This document shows, one piece after another, positions 23,903-32,576 of a DNA stretch of 64,000 nucleotides. The position numbers were made by a program, and so were the translations under genes. The stretch's first letter is position 1. Every line of letters starts with the position of its first letter. Origin of the DNA: Actinomadura spongiicola (GTDB lineage: Bacteria > Actinomycetota > Actinomycetes > Streptosporangiales > Streptosporangiaceae); assembly GCF_003432485.1 (NCBI RefSeq), contig NZ_QVNQ01000001.1, forward strand, positions 806,001-870,000, in the 5' to 3' direction. The notes beneath the pieces are model-generated. The model made no database searches and had not been told where the DNA came from. It saw only the letters and a list, made by a program, of their open reading frames with translations.

Positions 23903-24657
23903 CCGCGCCGCTGGTCGGCGTCACCGGCCGCAGGGGCAACGGCCGGCTGTCCCTCGGACGGGACGGGCGTTTCGCGAACGTCCAGTTCGACAACCACGCC
24001 GTGGACTTCGCCTGGTCGATCGCCGCGGCCGGGGGCATCCCCGTCCATCTGCCCTTCGAGGCGCCCGCCCGCGAGGTGGTCCGCAGGCTCGACGCGGTCG
24101 TGATCGCCGGGGGGCAGGACGTCGACCCGCGCCGCTGGCGAGGCGACGACCACGTCGACCCGTCGCTGGCCACGGACCCGCGAGAGAACCTGTCCGCGTA
24201 CGACCACGAGCGGGACGAGTACGAGATCGAGCTGGTGCGCGCCGCCCTCGACGCCGGTATCCGGCTTCTGGGCGTGTGCCGTGGGCATCAGATCCTGAAC
24301 GTGGCATTGGGCGGCACGCTCATACCGGACCTTCCGCCCGGCGACGTCCGGCACGACTCGCCGCTGTTCGCCCCGCACGGCGGGACGCCGGACCACGAGG
24401 TCGCCTTCGAACCGGGCACCCTCGCCCACCGGTTGTACGGCCCCCGCGCCGTCCGTAACTCGTGGCACCACCAGGCGATCGACCGGTGCGGCGTCGGCCT
24501 CGTGGTCACCGGCAGGACGCGGGACGGGGTGATCGAGTCAGTCGAGATGCCCATGCGGCCGGTGCTCGGCGTGCAGTGGCACCCCGAGTGGCAGGCCGGC
24601 GGAGACCCGGTCTTCGCCTGGTTGACGTCGAAGAACGGGAGCGCGGATGAGTTCTGA
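23899..24657 (+). CDS. Class I glutamine amidotransferase-like gamma-glutamyl hydrolase (PuuD-like)
   Basis: A protein of 252 residues matching the gamma-glutamyl-GABA hydrolase family. The N-terminus is PLVGVTGRRGNG; the nucleophile Cys127 is in LLGVCRGHQILNVALGG, with the catalytic His and Glu in GVQWHPEWQ. In the Puu pathway this enzyme releases glutamate from the oxidised gamma-glutamyl intermediate. Its pairing with a GS-like ligase and an aldehyde dehydrogenase supports the same logic here. ATG 23899 overlaps the upstream stop by four bases, with AAGGAGG six bases before. Confidence 0.9.
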   Translation: MTAPLVGVTGRRGNGRLSLGRDGRFANVQFDNHAVDFAWSIAAAGGIPVHLPFEAPAREVVRRLDAVVIAGGQDVDPRRWRGDDHVDPSLATDPRENLSAYDHERDEYEIELVRAALDAGIRLLGVCRGHQILNVALGGTLIPDLPPGDVRHDSPLFAPHGGTPDHEVAFEPGTLAHRLYGPRAVRNSWHHQAIDRCGVGLVVTGRTRDGVIESVEMPMRPVLGVQWHPEWQAGGDPVFAWLTSKNGSADEF

Positions 24658-26152
24658 CCTGTCCATGCCGGCCAGCACCGCCGAGTGGGAGGCGATCTGG
24701 GCCGTGAACGGCCTGCCCGAGGCGATGTGGCTGGACGGCGCCTGGAGCCCCGCCGCCGACGGCTCGGTGCGGACACTGGTGACGCCCAGGGACGGCAGCG
24801 ACCTGGCGACGGTTCCCGCGGGCGGGGTCGCCGACGTCGAACGCGCGGTGGCGGGTGCGCGCCGCGCGTTCGACTCCGGCGTGTGGTCGCGCCTTCCCCC
24901 GAGGGAACGCGGTGACGTCCTGCTGCGGTGGGCGGACCTGCTGGAACGGCATCGCGACGAACTCGCCCTGCTCATCGCGCTGGAGATGGGCAAGCCGGTC
25001 GTCACCGCCCGCACGGTCGAGGTCCGGACCAGCATCGGGCTCGTGCGCTGGTACGGCGAGCTGGCCGACAAGCTCATGGACGAGTCGCCCCGCGGCCGTC
25101 CGGACTCGCTGGCGATCGTGAGCCGCGAACCGCTGGGCGTCGTCGGCGCCATCACGCCGTGGAACTTCCCGTTGACGCTCGCGTGCTTCAAGGTGCCGGC
25201 GGCGCTGGTCGCCGGCAACTCGGTGGTCCTGAAGCCGGCCTCCCAGACCCCGCTGTCGATGCTGCGGGTGGCGGAACTGGGCTCCAGGGCGGGCCTGCCC
25301 GACGGCGTCCTCCAGGTGATCACCGGAAGCGGCCCGGTGATCGGCGAGGCCCTGGCCCGCCACCCCGGCGTGGACACGCTCACGTTCACCGGGTCCCCCG
25401 CGGTCGGGGGCCGGTTGCTGCGCTCGGCCGGCGAGTCCAACCTCAAGCCGGTCGCGCTCGAACTGGGCGGCAAGTCGCCCAACATCATCTTCGACGACGT
25501 CGAGGACCTCGACGCCGCCATGGACAGCGCCGCCTGGGCCATCGCCTTCAACTCCGGCCAGATGTGCACGGCGGGCTCGCGGCTGCTCGTGCACGCGTCG
25601 CTCCATGACGAGGTCGTCGCCGGGGTGACCGAACGGCTCGCCACGCTGCGCGCCGGCGATCCGCTCGACCCCGCGACGGACTTCGGGCCGCTGGCGACGC
25701 GCGGCCACCGCGAGGACGTCGCGGCCGAGATCCGTGCGGGACGCCGGAGCGGCGCCCGCCTCGTCCTGGGCGGCGAGGAGATCCCGGACGGCCCGGGATT
25801 CCACCTCTCCCCGGCGGTGTTCACCGAGGTGTCCCCCGGGGACCGGCTGGCCCAGCACGAGATCTTCGGGCCGGTGCTGTCGGTGCTCCGGTTCCGGGAC
25901 GAGGACGAGGCCGTCAAGATCGCGAACGACTCGGACTTCGGCCTGGGCGCCTCCGTCTGGACCGGTGGCCTGCGCCGCGCGCACCGGGTGTCCCGCCGGA
26001 TCGTCGCCGGAACCGTGTGGGTGAACTGTTACGAGGAGGGCGACGCCTCGGTCCCGTTCGGCGGACGGAAGCTGTCCGGCCACGGCGCCGACAAGAGCGT
26101 CCACGGCCTGGACAAGTTCACCGCTCTCAAGACCACCTGGATGGCGCTCTGA
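24647..26152 (+). CDS. NAD(P)-dependent aldehyde dehydrogenase
   Basis: A protein of 501 residues, full family length. Blocks are ITPWNFPLTLACFKVPAALVAGNSVVLKPA (cofactor Lys), FTGSPAVGGRLLRSAGE, LELGGKSPNIIFDD (catalytic Glu), NSGQMCTAGSRLLVH (nucleophile Cys) and EIFGPVLSVLRFRDEDEA. It probably oxidises the aldehyde formed by the alcohol dehydrogenase, possibly as a gamma-glutamyl aminoaldehyde as PuuC does. It overlaps the hydrolase gene by 11 bases. Confidence 0.95.
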   Translation: MSSDLSMPASTAEWEAIWAVNGLPEAMWLDGAWSPAADGSVRTLVTPRDGSDLATVPAGGVADVERAVAGARRAFDSGVWSRLPPRERGDVLLRWADLLERHRDELALLIALEMGKPVVTARTVEVRTSIGLVRWYGELADKLMDESPRGRPDSLAIVSREPLGVVGAITPWNFPLTLACFKVPAALVAGNSVVLKPASQTPLSMLRVAELGSRAGLPDGVLQVITGSGPVIGEALARHPGVDTLTFTGSPAVGGRLLRSAGESNLKPVALELGGKSPNIIFDDVEDLDAAMDSAAWAIAFNSGQMCTAGSRLLVHASLHDEVVAGVTERLATLRAGDPLDPATDFGPLATRGHREDVAAEIRAGRRSGARLVLGGEEIPDGPGFHLSPAVFTEVSPGDRLAQHEIFGPVLSVLRFRDEDEAVKIANDSDFGLGASVWTGGLRRAHRVSRRIVAGTVWVNCYEEGDASVPFGGRKLSGHGADKSVHGLDKFTALKTTWMAL

Positions 26153-26185
26153 ACTCGCGCCGAACGACATCACGAGGAGGATCCG

Positions 26186-26950
26186 ATGGGTCAACTGGAC
26201 GGGAAGGTCGCCGTCATCACCGGCGCGACCAGCGGGATCGGCGAGGCGATGGCGCGGCGGTTCGCCGCGGAGGGCGCCGCGCTCGTCGTCAACGGCCGCC
26301 GGGCGGAGCGCGGTGAGGCGCTCGCGGCGGAGCTGCGTGACGGCGGCACCGACGTCGAGGTGGTGACCGGCGACGCGGCCGACGCGGCCACCGCCACCGC
26401 GATCGCCGAACGCGCCCGCGCGGCGTACGGACGGATCGACGTCCTCGCGCTCAACGCGGGTGTGATCACCTACGCGAGCCTGTGGGAGATCGAGGAGGAC
26501 GACGTCGACGCGATGCTGTCCGTCAACCTCAAGAGCCCATGGCTGGTCGCGAAAGCGTGCCACCACCTGGTTCGCGATGGAGGCAGCGTCATCGTCACCG
26601 CGTCGGTCAGCTCCTTCGACGTCTACCCCGGTGAGGGGATCTACGGCATGACCAAGGCCGGCGTCCTGCACCTGGCCAAGGCGATGGCGCAGGAACTCGC
26701 CCCGCGCCGGATCCGGGTGAACGCCCTGTGTCCGGGCTTCGTCGGCGAGGCGGGCATGGCGCACGACGTGATCAGCGCCAGCGACGACCCGGAGGCGCTG
26801 ACCCGGGAGTACCTCGCGGTGACGCCGCTGGGACGCGCCTGCACCCTCCGCGAGGTGACCGACAGCGCGTTGTTTCTGGCCGGTGACGCGTCCACGTTCA
26901 TGACGGGTACCAGCCTCGTCCTGGACGGTGGCCTGCTCGTGCGGCCCTGA
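26186..26950 (+). CDS. SDR-family oxidoreductase
   Basis: A protein of 254 residues, classical short-chain dehydrogenase: VAVITGATSGIGEAMARRF (cofactor glycines), LALNAGVITYA (NAG motif), catalytic Ser in ASVSSFD and YGMTKAG (Tyr-x-x-x-Lys), then INAL-type VNALCPGFVG. Arg residues after strand 2 (NGRRAERGE) point to NADP. Substrate unknown; an alcohol or ketone of the same pathway. GAGGAGGATCC precedes the ATG, 33 bases after the aldehyde dehydrogenase stop. Confidence 0.93.
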   Translation: MGQLDGKVAVITGATSGIGEAMARRFAAEGAALVVNGRRAERGEALAAELRDGGTDVEVVTGDAADAATATAIAERARAAYGRIDVLALNAGVITYASLWEIEEDDVDAMLSVNLKSPWLVAKACHHLVRDGGSVIVTASVSSFDVYPGEGIYGMTKAGVLHLAKAMAQELAPRRIRVNALCPGFVGEAGMAHDVISASDDPEALTREYLAVTPLGRACTLREVTDSALFLAGDASTFMTGTSLVLDGGLLVRP

Positions 26951-26958
26951 GGCCGCCG

Positions 26959-27912
26959 ATGCGCGACCCCTCCACCCGGCCGTGGTTCGCCCGGCTGGAC
27001 GATGACGCACGCGTGCAGGCCCGCCGCCTGACGGAGATCGTGCCGCGTCCTCTCCACCGGCTCGGCGTCGAGGCGTCGCGCCGGCTGACGTTCCCGGTCC
27101 TGCCACGAGGACCGGAGTTGTTCGACGTCCGGAACGTCGAGATCGAGGTCGCCGGGGGGACCATCGGCGCGAGGATCTACCGGCCGGGGGAGGGACGCGG
27201 TCATCCGCTGCTCCTCTACTTCCACGGCGGCGGGTTCTTCCTCGGTTCGGTCGACGGCGTCGACGCGCTGTGCCGCCACCTCGCCTTCCGGTCGGGCCGC
27301 GTGGTGGTGTCGGTGGGCTACCGGCTCGCGCCCGAGCATCCCTTTCCCGTCCCGGCGGACGACTGCCTCGCCGCCACCCTGTGGGCGGCCGAGCGCGCGG
27401 AGCGCTGGGGCGCGGACCCGGCGCGGATCGCGCTGGGCGGCGACAGCGCCGGAGCCACGCTCGCGATCAGTACGGCGATCGGGCTGCACCGCCTCGGCGG
27501 GCCCGCCCCAGGTGGCCTGCTGCTGGCGTATCCGGCCGTCGACGTCACGTTCTCGACCCCTTCGTGGACCGAGTTCGCCGACGCGCCTCTGATCACGACC
27601 GAGGACGCGCGCTGGACCTGGGGCATGTACCTGGGCAGGCACGGGTGGGACGACCCACGCGCGGTGCCCAACCGGGCGGCCGACCTGTCGTTCCTGCCGC
27701 CGACACTGGTCGTGACGGCCGAAGTGGACGTCCTCAGGGACGACGCCGCCGCCTTCGCGGACCGTCTCGCGAGCGAGGGCGTGACCGCCCGGCATCGCGA
27801 GTATCCCGGCGTGTTCCACGGGTTCTTCACGGAGGTGGGCCTGTACCGCCGGACCACGCTCGCCGTGGACGAATCGGCCGTTTTCCTGCGACGACTTCCC
27901 CGGATGTCTTGA
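26959..27912 (+). CDS. Alpha/beta hydrolase, HSL-type esterase
   Basis: A protein of 317 residues of the hormone-sensitive-lipase family: oxyanion motif YFHGGGFFLGS, nucleophile Ser in GGDSAGATLA, catalytic Asp in TAEVDVLRDD and His in YPGVFHGF. It would hydrolyse a short-chain ester. In this operon the obvious partner is the Baeyer-Villiger-type monooxygenase, whose product would be an ester or lactone; that link is inference. It starts eight bases after the SDR stop. Confidence 0.9.
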   Translation: MRDPSTRPWFARLDDDARVQARRLTEIVPRPLHRLGVEASRRLTFPVLPRGPELFDVRNVEIEVAGGTIGARIYRPGEGRGHPLLLYFHGGGFFLGSVDGVDALCRHLAFRSGRVVVSVGYRLAPEHPFPVPADDCLAATLWAAERAERWGADPARIALGGDSAGATLAISTAIGLHRLGGPAPGGLLLAYPAVDVTFSTPSWTEFADAPLITTEDARWTWGMYLGRHGWDDPRAVPNRAADLSFLPPTLVVTAEVDVLRDDAAAFADRLASEGVTARHREYPGVFHGFFTEVGLYRRTTLAVDESAVFLRRLPRMS

Positions 27913-27968
27913 CAGCCCCGGCTCGACGGCTAACACTAATCGCCAGATCAAGTCGTTTGTCCAAGTCG
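27909..27968 (+). promoter_or_regulatory. Promoter and degenerate TetR-type operator, site D
   Basis: TTGACA (27909-27914) is followed about 16 bases later by TAACAC (27931-27936). The 22-mer at 27946-27967, ending GTTTGTCCAAGTC, matches site C at 16 of 22 positions and resembles the second element of site A more closely. The left arm is poorly conserved. It precedes the ABC transporter operon. Confidence 0.6.
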
Positions 27969-27995
27969 GGCGACGTAGTCGGATCGGAGAGTCCA

Positions 27996-29177
27996 ATGAT
28001 CGGCATCGCATCGGGTCTGAGGCGCTCCCCGCTTCTCGGCGCCTCGGTGGCCTGTGGCCTCCTGCTCAGCGCCTGTTCCGGGGCCGCGGGCGACGCGGGC
28101 GGAGAGACCACCGAGGCACAGCTCGGAGACGCCCGAGCCCGCGTCGACAGGCTGTACACGGGCACCCACACGCCACCACCGGCCGAGTCGCCGAAGCCGG
28201 CCGCGGGCAAGAACCTCTGGGTCATCTCCTACGGCCAGTCCTTCGTCTCCTCGGCCACCGCCGCGGCCGCCGCGAAGCAGGCCGCCGAGTCCATGGGGTG
28301 GCGGGTCACCGTGGTGGACGCGAAGTTCAACCCGGCGACGGCCGTCGACGGGATGCGGCAGGCGATCGCGGCCAAGGCCGACGCCCTGTTCTCCATCTAC
28401 TGGGACTGCTCCGCCGTCAAGGCGGGCCTGATCGCCGCCCGGCAGGCCAAGGTCGTCACGGCCGTCACCGAGGCGCAGCAGTGCGAGGGAAATCCGCTGT
28501 ACGACCACGTGATCTCCTACAACCCGGGCTTCTACAAGGGCAACGACGGCGGCTTCCTCGGATACCTGCGCGGCTGGGCCGCGGCGCTGGCCGACTACAC
28601 GATCGTCAAGACCGACGGCAAAGCGAAGGTGATCGTGTTCAGCCAGACCGACACCGTGTCGTCGCGGATCACCTACGAGGGCTATGTCGAGCAGCTCAAG
28701 ACCTGCGGGGGCTGCGAGGTCGTCAACACGGTCGAGTACGTCGGGTCGGAGATCGGGCCGCCGTTGCAGCAGAAGGCGGAGCAGGCCCTGCTCCGCAGCC
28801 CCGACGCCAACGCGGTCACCGTCTCCGGCGACGCCATCCTGACCGGCGGAGTGATCGCGGCGCTGAAGTCCAGCGGCCGGTACGGCAAGATCGTCATCGC
28901 CGGCGGGGAGGGCGGCGAGGCCACGATCCCGCTGATGAAGACCTACCCGGGCTGGTGGGGATTCAGCAACCTGCCCATCGCCTGGGAGGGCTGGGGCGCG
29001 GTCGACGCGATCAACCGGATCTTCAACGGGCAGAAGCCGGCGAGCACCGGGGTCGGCTACCAGATCGTCGACAAGGGGCACAACACGCCGCCCGGCGACC
29101 AGGCCGTCGCGTACAAGGACGGCGCGCCGGTCGACTTCGCCTCGCTCTACCGCAAGGCCTGGAGCACGGCGCGATGA
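27996..29177 (+). CDS. Sugar-type ABC transporter substrate-binding lipoprotein
   Basis: A protein of 393 residues. A lipoprotein signal (LLGASVACGLLLSACSG) puts the acylated Cys at about residue 28. The mature part follows the RbsB-like type 1 binding-protein pattern: WVISYGQSFVSSATAAAAAKQAAESMGW, ATAVDGMRQAIAAKADALF, and YGKIVIAGGEGGEATIPLMK. Although the family is named for sugars, members also bind autoinducers and other small polar compounds. ATG 27996 is preferred because the lipoprotein signal begins there and site D lies directly upstream; longer in-frame starts run through the esterase gene. Confidence 0.88.
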   Translation: MIGIASGLRRSPLLGASVACGLLLSACSGAAGDAGGETTEAQLGDARARVDRLYTGTHTPPPAESPKPAAGKNLWVISYGQSFVSSATAAAAAKQAAESMGWRVTVVDAKFNPATAVDGMRQAIAAKADALFSIYWDCSAVKAGLIAARQAKVVTAVTEAQQCEGNPLYDHVISYNPGFYKGNDGGFLGYLRGWAAALADYTIVKTDGKAKVIVFSQTDTVSSRITYEGYVEQLKTCGGCEVVNTVEYVGSEIGPPLQQKAEQALLRSPDANAVTVSGDAILTGGVIAALKSSGRYGKIVIAGGEGGEATIPLMKTYPGWWGFSNLPIAWEGWGAVDAINRIFNGQKPASTGVGYQIVDKGHNTPPGDQAVAYKDGAPVDFASLYRKAWSTAR

Positions 29178-30685
29178 CCGGCGCGGCCCTGCGGGTCGGC
29201 GGCCTCAGCAAGACGTTCGGTGCCACCCGGGCACTGGCCGACGTCTCCTTCACGGCGCGGGCGGGAACGATCCACGCGCTGCTGGGCGGCAACGGCTCGG
29301 GCAAGTCGACCCTGATCAAGATCCTCGCGGGCGTGCACTCCGCCGACGCCGGGACCGTCGAGACCGCCGGCCGGGCCCTGGACGCGCGGGCGATCTCGCC
29401 GCATCTGGCCCGCGAACTCGGGCTGCGGTTCGTCCACCAGCAGTCGTCGACGTTCGGTGACCTGAGCGTCCTGGAGAACCTGTTCCTCGGCCACGGCTTC
29501 GACACCGCGCCCGGATTCCGGGTGCCGTGGCGGCGGCTGCGCGCCAGGGCCGAGACCCTGCTCCGCCGGTTCGACATCGCGGCGGACCCCGGCGCGAGGC
29601 TGGACGATCTGAGGCCGGCGACCCAGACGATGGTGGCGATCGCCCGCGCCCTCCAGGACCAGGAGGGCGCCCACGAGGGCGTGCTCGTCCTGGACGAGCC
29701 GACCGCGTCGCTCCCCGCCGCCGAGGCGGGGGTGCTGCTGGACGCGCTGCGCCGCTACGCCGCCGCGGGCCAGACCATCATCTACGTCACCCACCGGCTC
29801 GACGAGGTGTTGGAGGTCGCCGACGAGGTGACGGTGCTCCGGGACGGCCGGCACGTCGAGACGCGCCCGAAGGCGGGCCTCACCCGCGCGGCGCTGAGCG
29901 AGCTGATCATGGGACGTTCGGTGGCGGAGCTGTCCACGGGAACGCGGCGGCAACAGTCCGCGCCGACCGTGCTCCGGCTGCGCGAGCTGCACGTGGGTCC
30001 ATTGCGGGGGCTGGACCTGGAGGTGTGCGAGGGCGAGGTCGTCGGGATCGCGGGCCTGCTCGGCTCGGGCCGCTCGACCGCGCTGCGCACGGTGTTCGGG
30101 CTCGTCCCGCCGGACCGCGGCACGATCGAGATCGACGGCAGGCCGCTCGCCCCGACCGGCGTGCGGGAGGCCATGCGGGCCGACGTCGCGTTCGTCCCCG
30201 AGGACCGGGCGCGGGAGGGCTGCTTCGCGGACCTGACCGTGCTGGAGAACCTGTCCATGCCGTCCACCGGCCGCTGGTTCCGGAAGGGGCGGCTCCGCCA
30301 TCGCGCCGAGGCCGGGCAGGCGGCCGAGGAGATGCGGGCCCACCAGGTGAAGGCCGCGTCCGTGCACGCGCCCATGGGTTCGCTCTCGGGCGGCAACCAG
30401 CAGAAGGTGATCGTGGCCCGCTGGCTGACCCGGTCGCCGCGGGTGCTCCTGCTCGACGAGCCCTCGCAGGGGATCGACGTCGGCGCGCGCTTCGAGATCT
30501 GGGAGCTGGTCCGGAAGGCGACGGCGGCGGGGACCGCCGTGCTGGTGGTCTCGTCCGATCTGGAGGAACTGGCCGGAGCCTGCGACCGGGTCGTGGTGCT
30601 GCGCGGCGGAAAGGTCCAGGCCGAACTCTGCGGTGACGACCTGAACGAAACCCATCTCGAACATCTCATTCAGGAGGCACCGTGA
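29174..30685 (+). CDS. Sugar-type ABC transporter ATPase with two nucleotide-binding domains (RbsA-like)
   Basis: A protein of 503 residues. The first domain has Walker A GGNGSGKST and Walker B VLVLDEPTASLPAAE. The second has the degenerate P-loop IAGLLGSGRSTALRTVFG, signature LSGGNQQKVIVARWL and Walker B VLLLDEPSQGIDVGARFEI. This tandem plan, with a weak second P-loop, is standard for RbsA/MglA. It powers uptake with the binding protein and permease. ATGA overlap with the binding-protein gene and GTGA overlap with the permease show a single operon. Confidence 0.95.
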   Translation: MTGAALRVGGLSKTFGATRALADVSFTARAGTIHALLGGNGSGKSTLIKILAGVHSADAGTVETAGRALDARAISPHLARELGLRFVHQQSSTFGDLSVLENLFLGHGFDTAPGFRVPWRRLRARAETLLRRFDIAADPGARLDDLRPATQTMVAIARALQDQEGAHEGVLVLDEPTASLPAAEAGVLLDALRRYAAAGQTIIYVTHRLDEVLEVADEVTVLRDGRHVETRPKAGLTRAALSELIMGRSVAELSTGTRRQQSAPTVLRLRELHVGPLRGLDLEVCEGEVVGIAGLLGSGRSTALRTVFGLVPPDRGTIEIDGRPLAPTGVREAMRADVAFVPEDRAREGCFADLTVLENLSMPSTGRWFRKGRLRHRAEAGQAAEEMRAHQVKAASVHAPMGSLSGGNQQKVIVARWLTRSPRVLLLDEPSQGIDVGARFEIWELVRKATAAGTAVLVVSSDLEELAGACDRVVVLRGGKVQAELCGDDLNETHLEHLIQEAP

Positions 30686-31770
30686 ACATGGTGAGGACCA
30701 CGGCCGCCGCGACGGACGGCGGCGGGCCGGTCCGCCGGGCGGATCGGCGGACCGTCCGGCTGCCGGACGCCGCCGGACGCTTTCTTGAGGCGTACGCGCT
30801 GATCGGCCTGCTCGTCGTGATCGCGATCTTCTTCTCCGTCTGGCCGCGGACGTCCGGCTCGTTCGCGTCGGTCGCCAACCTCCAGATCCTCATCGGCAAC
30901 CAGGCGGCCATCGGGATCATCGCCCTGGGCGCGCTGATCCCGCTGATCGCCAACGAGTGGGACCTGTCCATCGGCTCCGTCGCCGGGGTGACCGCGGTGT
31001 TCACCGCGGCGGCCCTGTCCGGCGGGCACGGCCTGCTGCTCTCGGGACTGATCGGCATCGGCTGCGGGCTGGTCATCGGGCTCGCCAACGCGCTCATCAT
31101 CACCCGGGGCCGGGTGAACGCCGTGATCACCACCCTGGGGGTCTCCACGATTCTGGAAGGGGTGGTGAACCAGCGGACGAACGGTGTCGCCATCACCACG
31201 AACATCCCCGACTCGGTGGTGAACTTCGGCCTCGGAACCACCGCCGGGATCCCGCGCGTGGCGCTGGTGCTGATCGCCGTCGCCCTGCTCGTCTACTACG
31301 TCCTGGACCACACACCGTGGGGCCGCTACCTGTTCGCGCTCGGGTCCAGCCCCTCGGCCGCGCGGCTGGTGGGCATCCGCACCGGGCTGGTCGTCGGCGT
31401 CGCCTTCGTCTCGGCGTCCCTGCTGGCCTCCGTGGGCGGCATCCTCCAGGTCGCCCGGCAGGCGGGCGCCGATCCGCGGGTCGGGGCGGCCTTCACGCTG
31501 CCCGCCCTGGCGGCCGCGTTCCTCAGCGCGGCGTCCGTCAAGCCCGGCAAGTACAACGTCGGGGGGACGCTCGTCGCCATCCTCTTCCTGGCCGTGCTGA
31601 ACAACGGGCTGAGCCTCGCCGGAGTGCCCGCGTATGTGAGCAGCTACCTCAACGGTGTCGCTCTGGTGGTCGGCGTGGGGCTTTCCGCCTGGCTCGGGCG
31701 CCGCCGTTCGGAGCGGCGGCGCCCGGTGGCCGAACCTCAACCGGCCATGAACCATCCACCGTTGACATGA
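30682..31770 (+). CDS. Sugar-type ABC transporter permease (RbsC-like)
   Basis: A protein of 362 residues with about eight to ten membrane helices and the BPD_transp_2 signature: LGALIPLIANEWDLSIGSVAGVTAVFTAA, followed by GRVNAVITTLGVSTILEGV and YVLDHTPWGRYLFALGSSPSAARLVGI. The GTG start overlaps the ATPase stop. Its last 34 bases overlap the 3' end of the SDR gene on the other strand, leaving no room for a terminator between them. Confidence 0.93.
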   Translation: MNMVRTTAAATDGGGPVRRADRRTVRLPDAAGRFLEAYALIGLLVVIAIFFSVWPRTSGSFASVANLQILIGNQAAIGIIALGALIPLIANEWDLSIGSVAGVTAVFTAAALSGGHGLLLSGLIGIGCGLVIGLANALIITRGRVNAVITTLGVSTILEGVVNQRTNGVAITTNIPDSVVNFGLGTTAGIPRVALVLIAVALLVYYVLDHTPWGRYLFALGSSPSAARLVGIRTGLVVGVAFVSASLLASVGGILQVARQAGADPRVGAAFTLPALAAAFLSAASVKPGKYNVGGTLVAILFLAVLNNGLSLAGVPAYVSSYLNGVALVVGVGLSAWLGRRRSERRRPVAEPQPAMNHPPLT

Positions 31771-32486
31771 ACATGCTCGCCGGTGACGAAACCGGCCGCG
31801 TCACCGGCGAGAAAGGCGATCACGGCCGCCACCTCCTCGGGCCGTCCGAACCGGCCGAGCGGGGTGGCGGCGATCGCCGCCCGGCCCCGGGTGGCCATCA
31901 GCCGTTCGGTCATCGGAGTCTCGATCACACCGGGGGAGACGGCGTTCACCCGGATCCCGCGGGGACCGAACTCCCACGCGAGGGTGCGGGTCAGTGACAG
32001 GACGCCCGCCTTGGACGCGGCGTAGTGAGCGTGCAGGGCGCTGCCCCGGTGACCCGCGACGGACGCGACGTTCACGATCGAGGACCCGGCCCTCAGGTAC
32101 GGCGAGGCGTCGCGGAGCAGGCGGAACACGCCGTCGAGGTTGATCGACAGGACCCTGCTCCACAGCTCGTCGGTCGTCTCCTCCAAGGTGGACTCGGGAT
32201 AGATCCCGGCGGACGGGATGACGGTGTCGATCCGCTGGTCCAGCGAGGCGGCGAGCACGACCAGTTCCGCGGTGCTGGTCGTGTCCGCGGCGTCGTGGCG
32301 GGTGGCGACCACGCGCGTGACCTCGCCGAGTTCGTCGGCGAGACGGCGCACGGCGTCCTCGTCGATGTCCGCGAGGACGAGCCAGGCGCCCCGCGCCGCC
32401 AGCAGGCGCGCCGTGGCCGCCCCGATCCCTCCGGTGGCTCCCGTGATCACGACCACCCGCTCGGCGAAGTCCCGCTCGATTCCCAT
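31737..32486 (-). CDS. SDR-family oxidoreductase, divergent from the E1 gene
   Basis: A protein of 249 residues: VVVITGATGGIGAATARLLAARG, VLADIDEDAVRRL (Asp after strand 2, so NAD), VIPSAGIYPE in place of NNAG, VNVASVAGHRGS (Ser) and YAASKAGV (Tyr/Lys). The C-terminus FVTGEHVHVNGGWFM is typical of the family. ATG 32486 has GGAGGA eight bases upstream. It is transcribed away from the E1 gene from a shared promoter region containing site E. Substrate unknown; acetoin/diacetyl-type chemistry is possible given the neighbouring E1/E2. Confidence 0.92.
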   Translation of the reverse strand: MGIERDFAERVVVITGATGGIGAATARLLAARGAWLVLADIDEDAVRRLADELGEVTRVVATRHDAADTTSTAELVVLAASLDQRIDTVIPSAGIYPESTLEETTDELWSRVLSINLDGVFRLLRDASPYLRAGSSIVNVASVAGHRGSALHAHYAASKAGVLSLTRTLAWEFGPRGIRVNAVSPGVIETPMTERLMATRGRAAIAATPLGRFGRPEEVAAVIAFLAGDAAGFVTGEHVHVNGGWFMAG

Positions 32487-32507
32487 CTGTTCCTCCAGGT
32501 CGACGGC

Positions 32508-32559
32508 TTGACAGAAGTGCCGAGGCCTGTATATCAACTGACTTAGTCATATGACCATA
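32508..32559. promoter_or_regulatory. Divergent promoter region with TetR-type operator, site E
   Basis: TTGACA (32508-32513), 16 bases, TATATC (32530-32535), then CTTAGTCATATGACCATA (32542-32559) within CTGACTTAGTC. The repeat is a little further from consensus than sites A and C but has the same 7-4-7 layout. It can control both the E1/E2 operon and the SDR gene. Confidence 0.65.
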
Positions 32560-32576
32560 TTGCTGGAGGATCGGAT

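Noticed and set aside
24506..27106. 866-codon antisense open frame over the hydrolase, ALDH and SDR genes
   Set aside because: Pure shadow of three well-supported genes, with repetitive Arg/Gly/Asp composition.
27270..27995. N-terminal extension of the ABC binding-protein frame
   Set aside because: It lies within the esterase gene and the promoter/operator. The lipoprotein signal starts at 27996.
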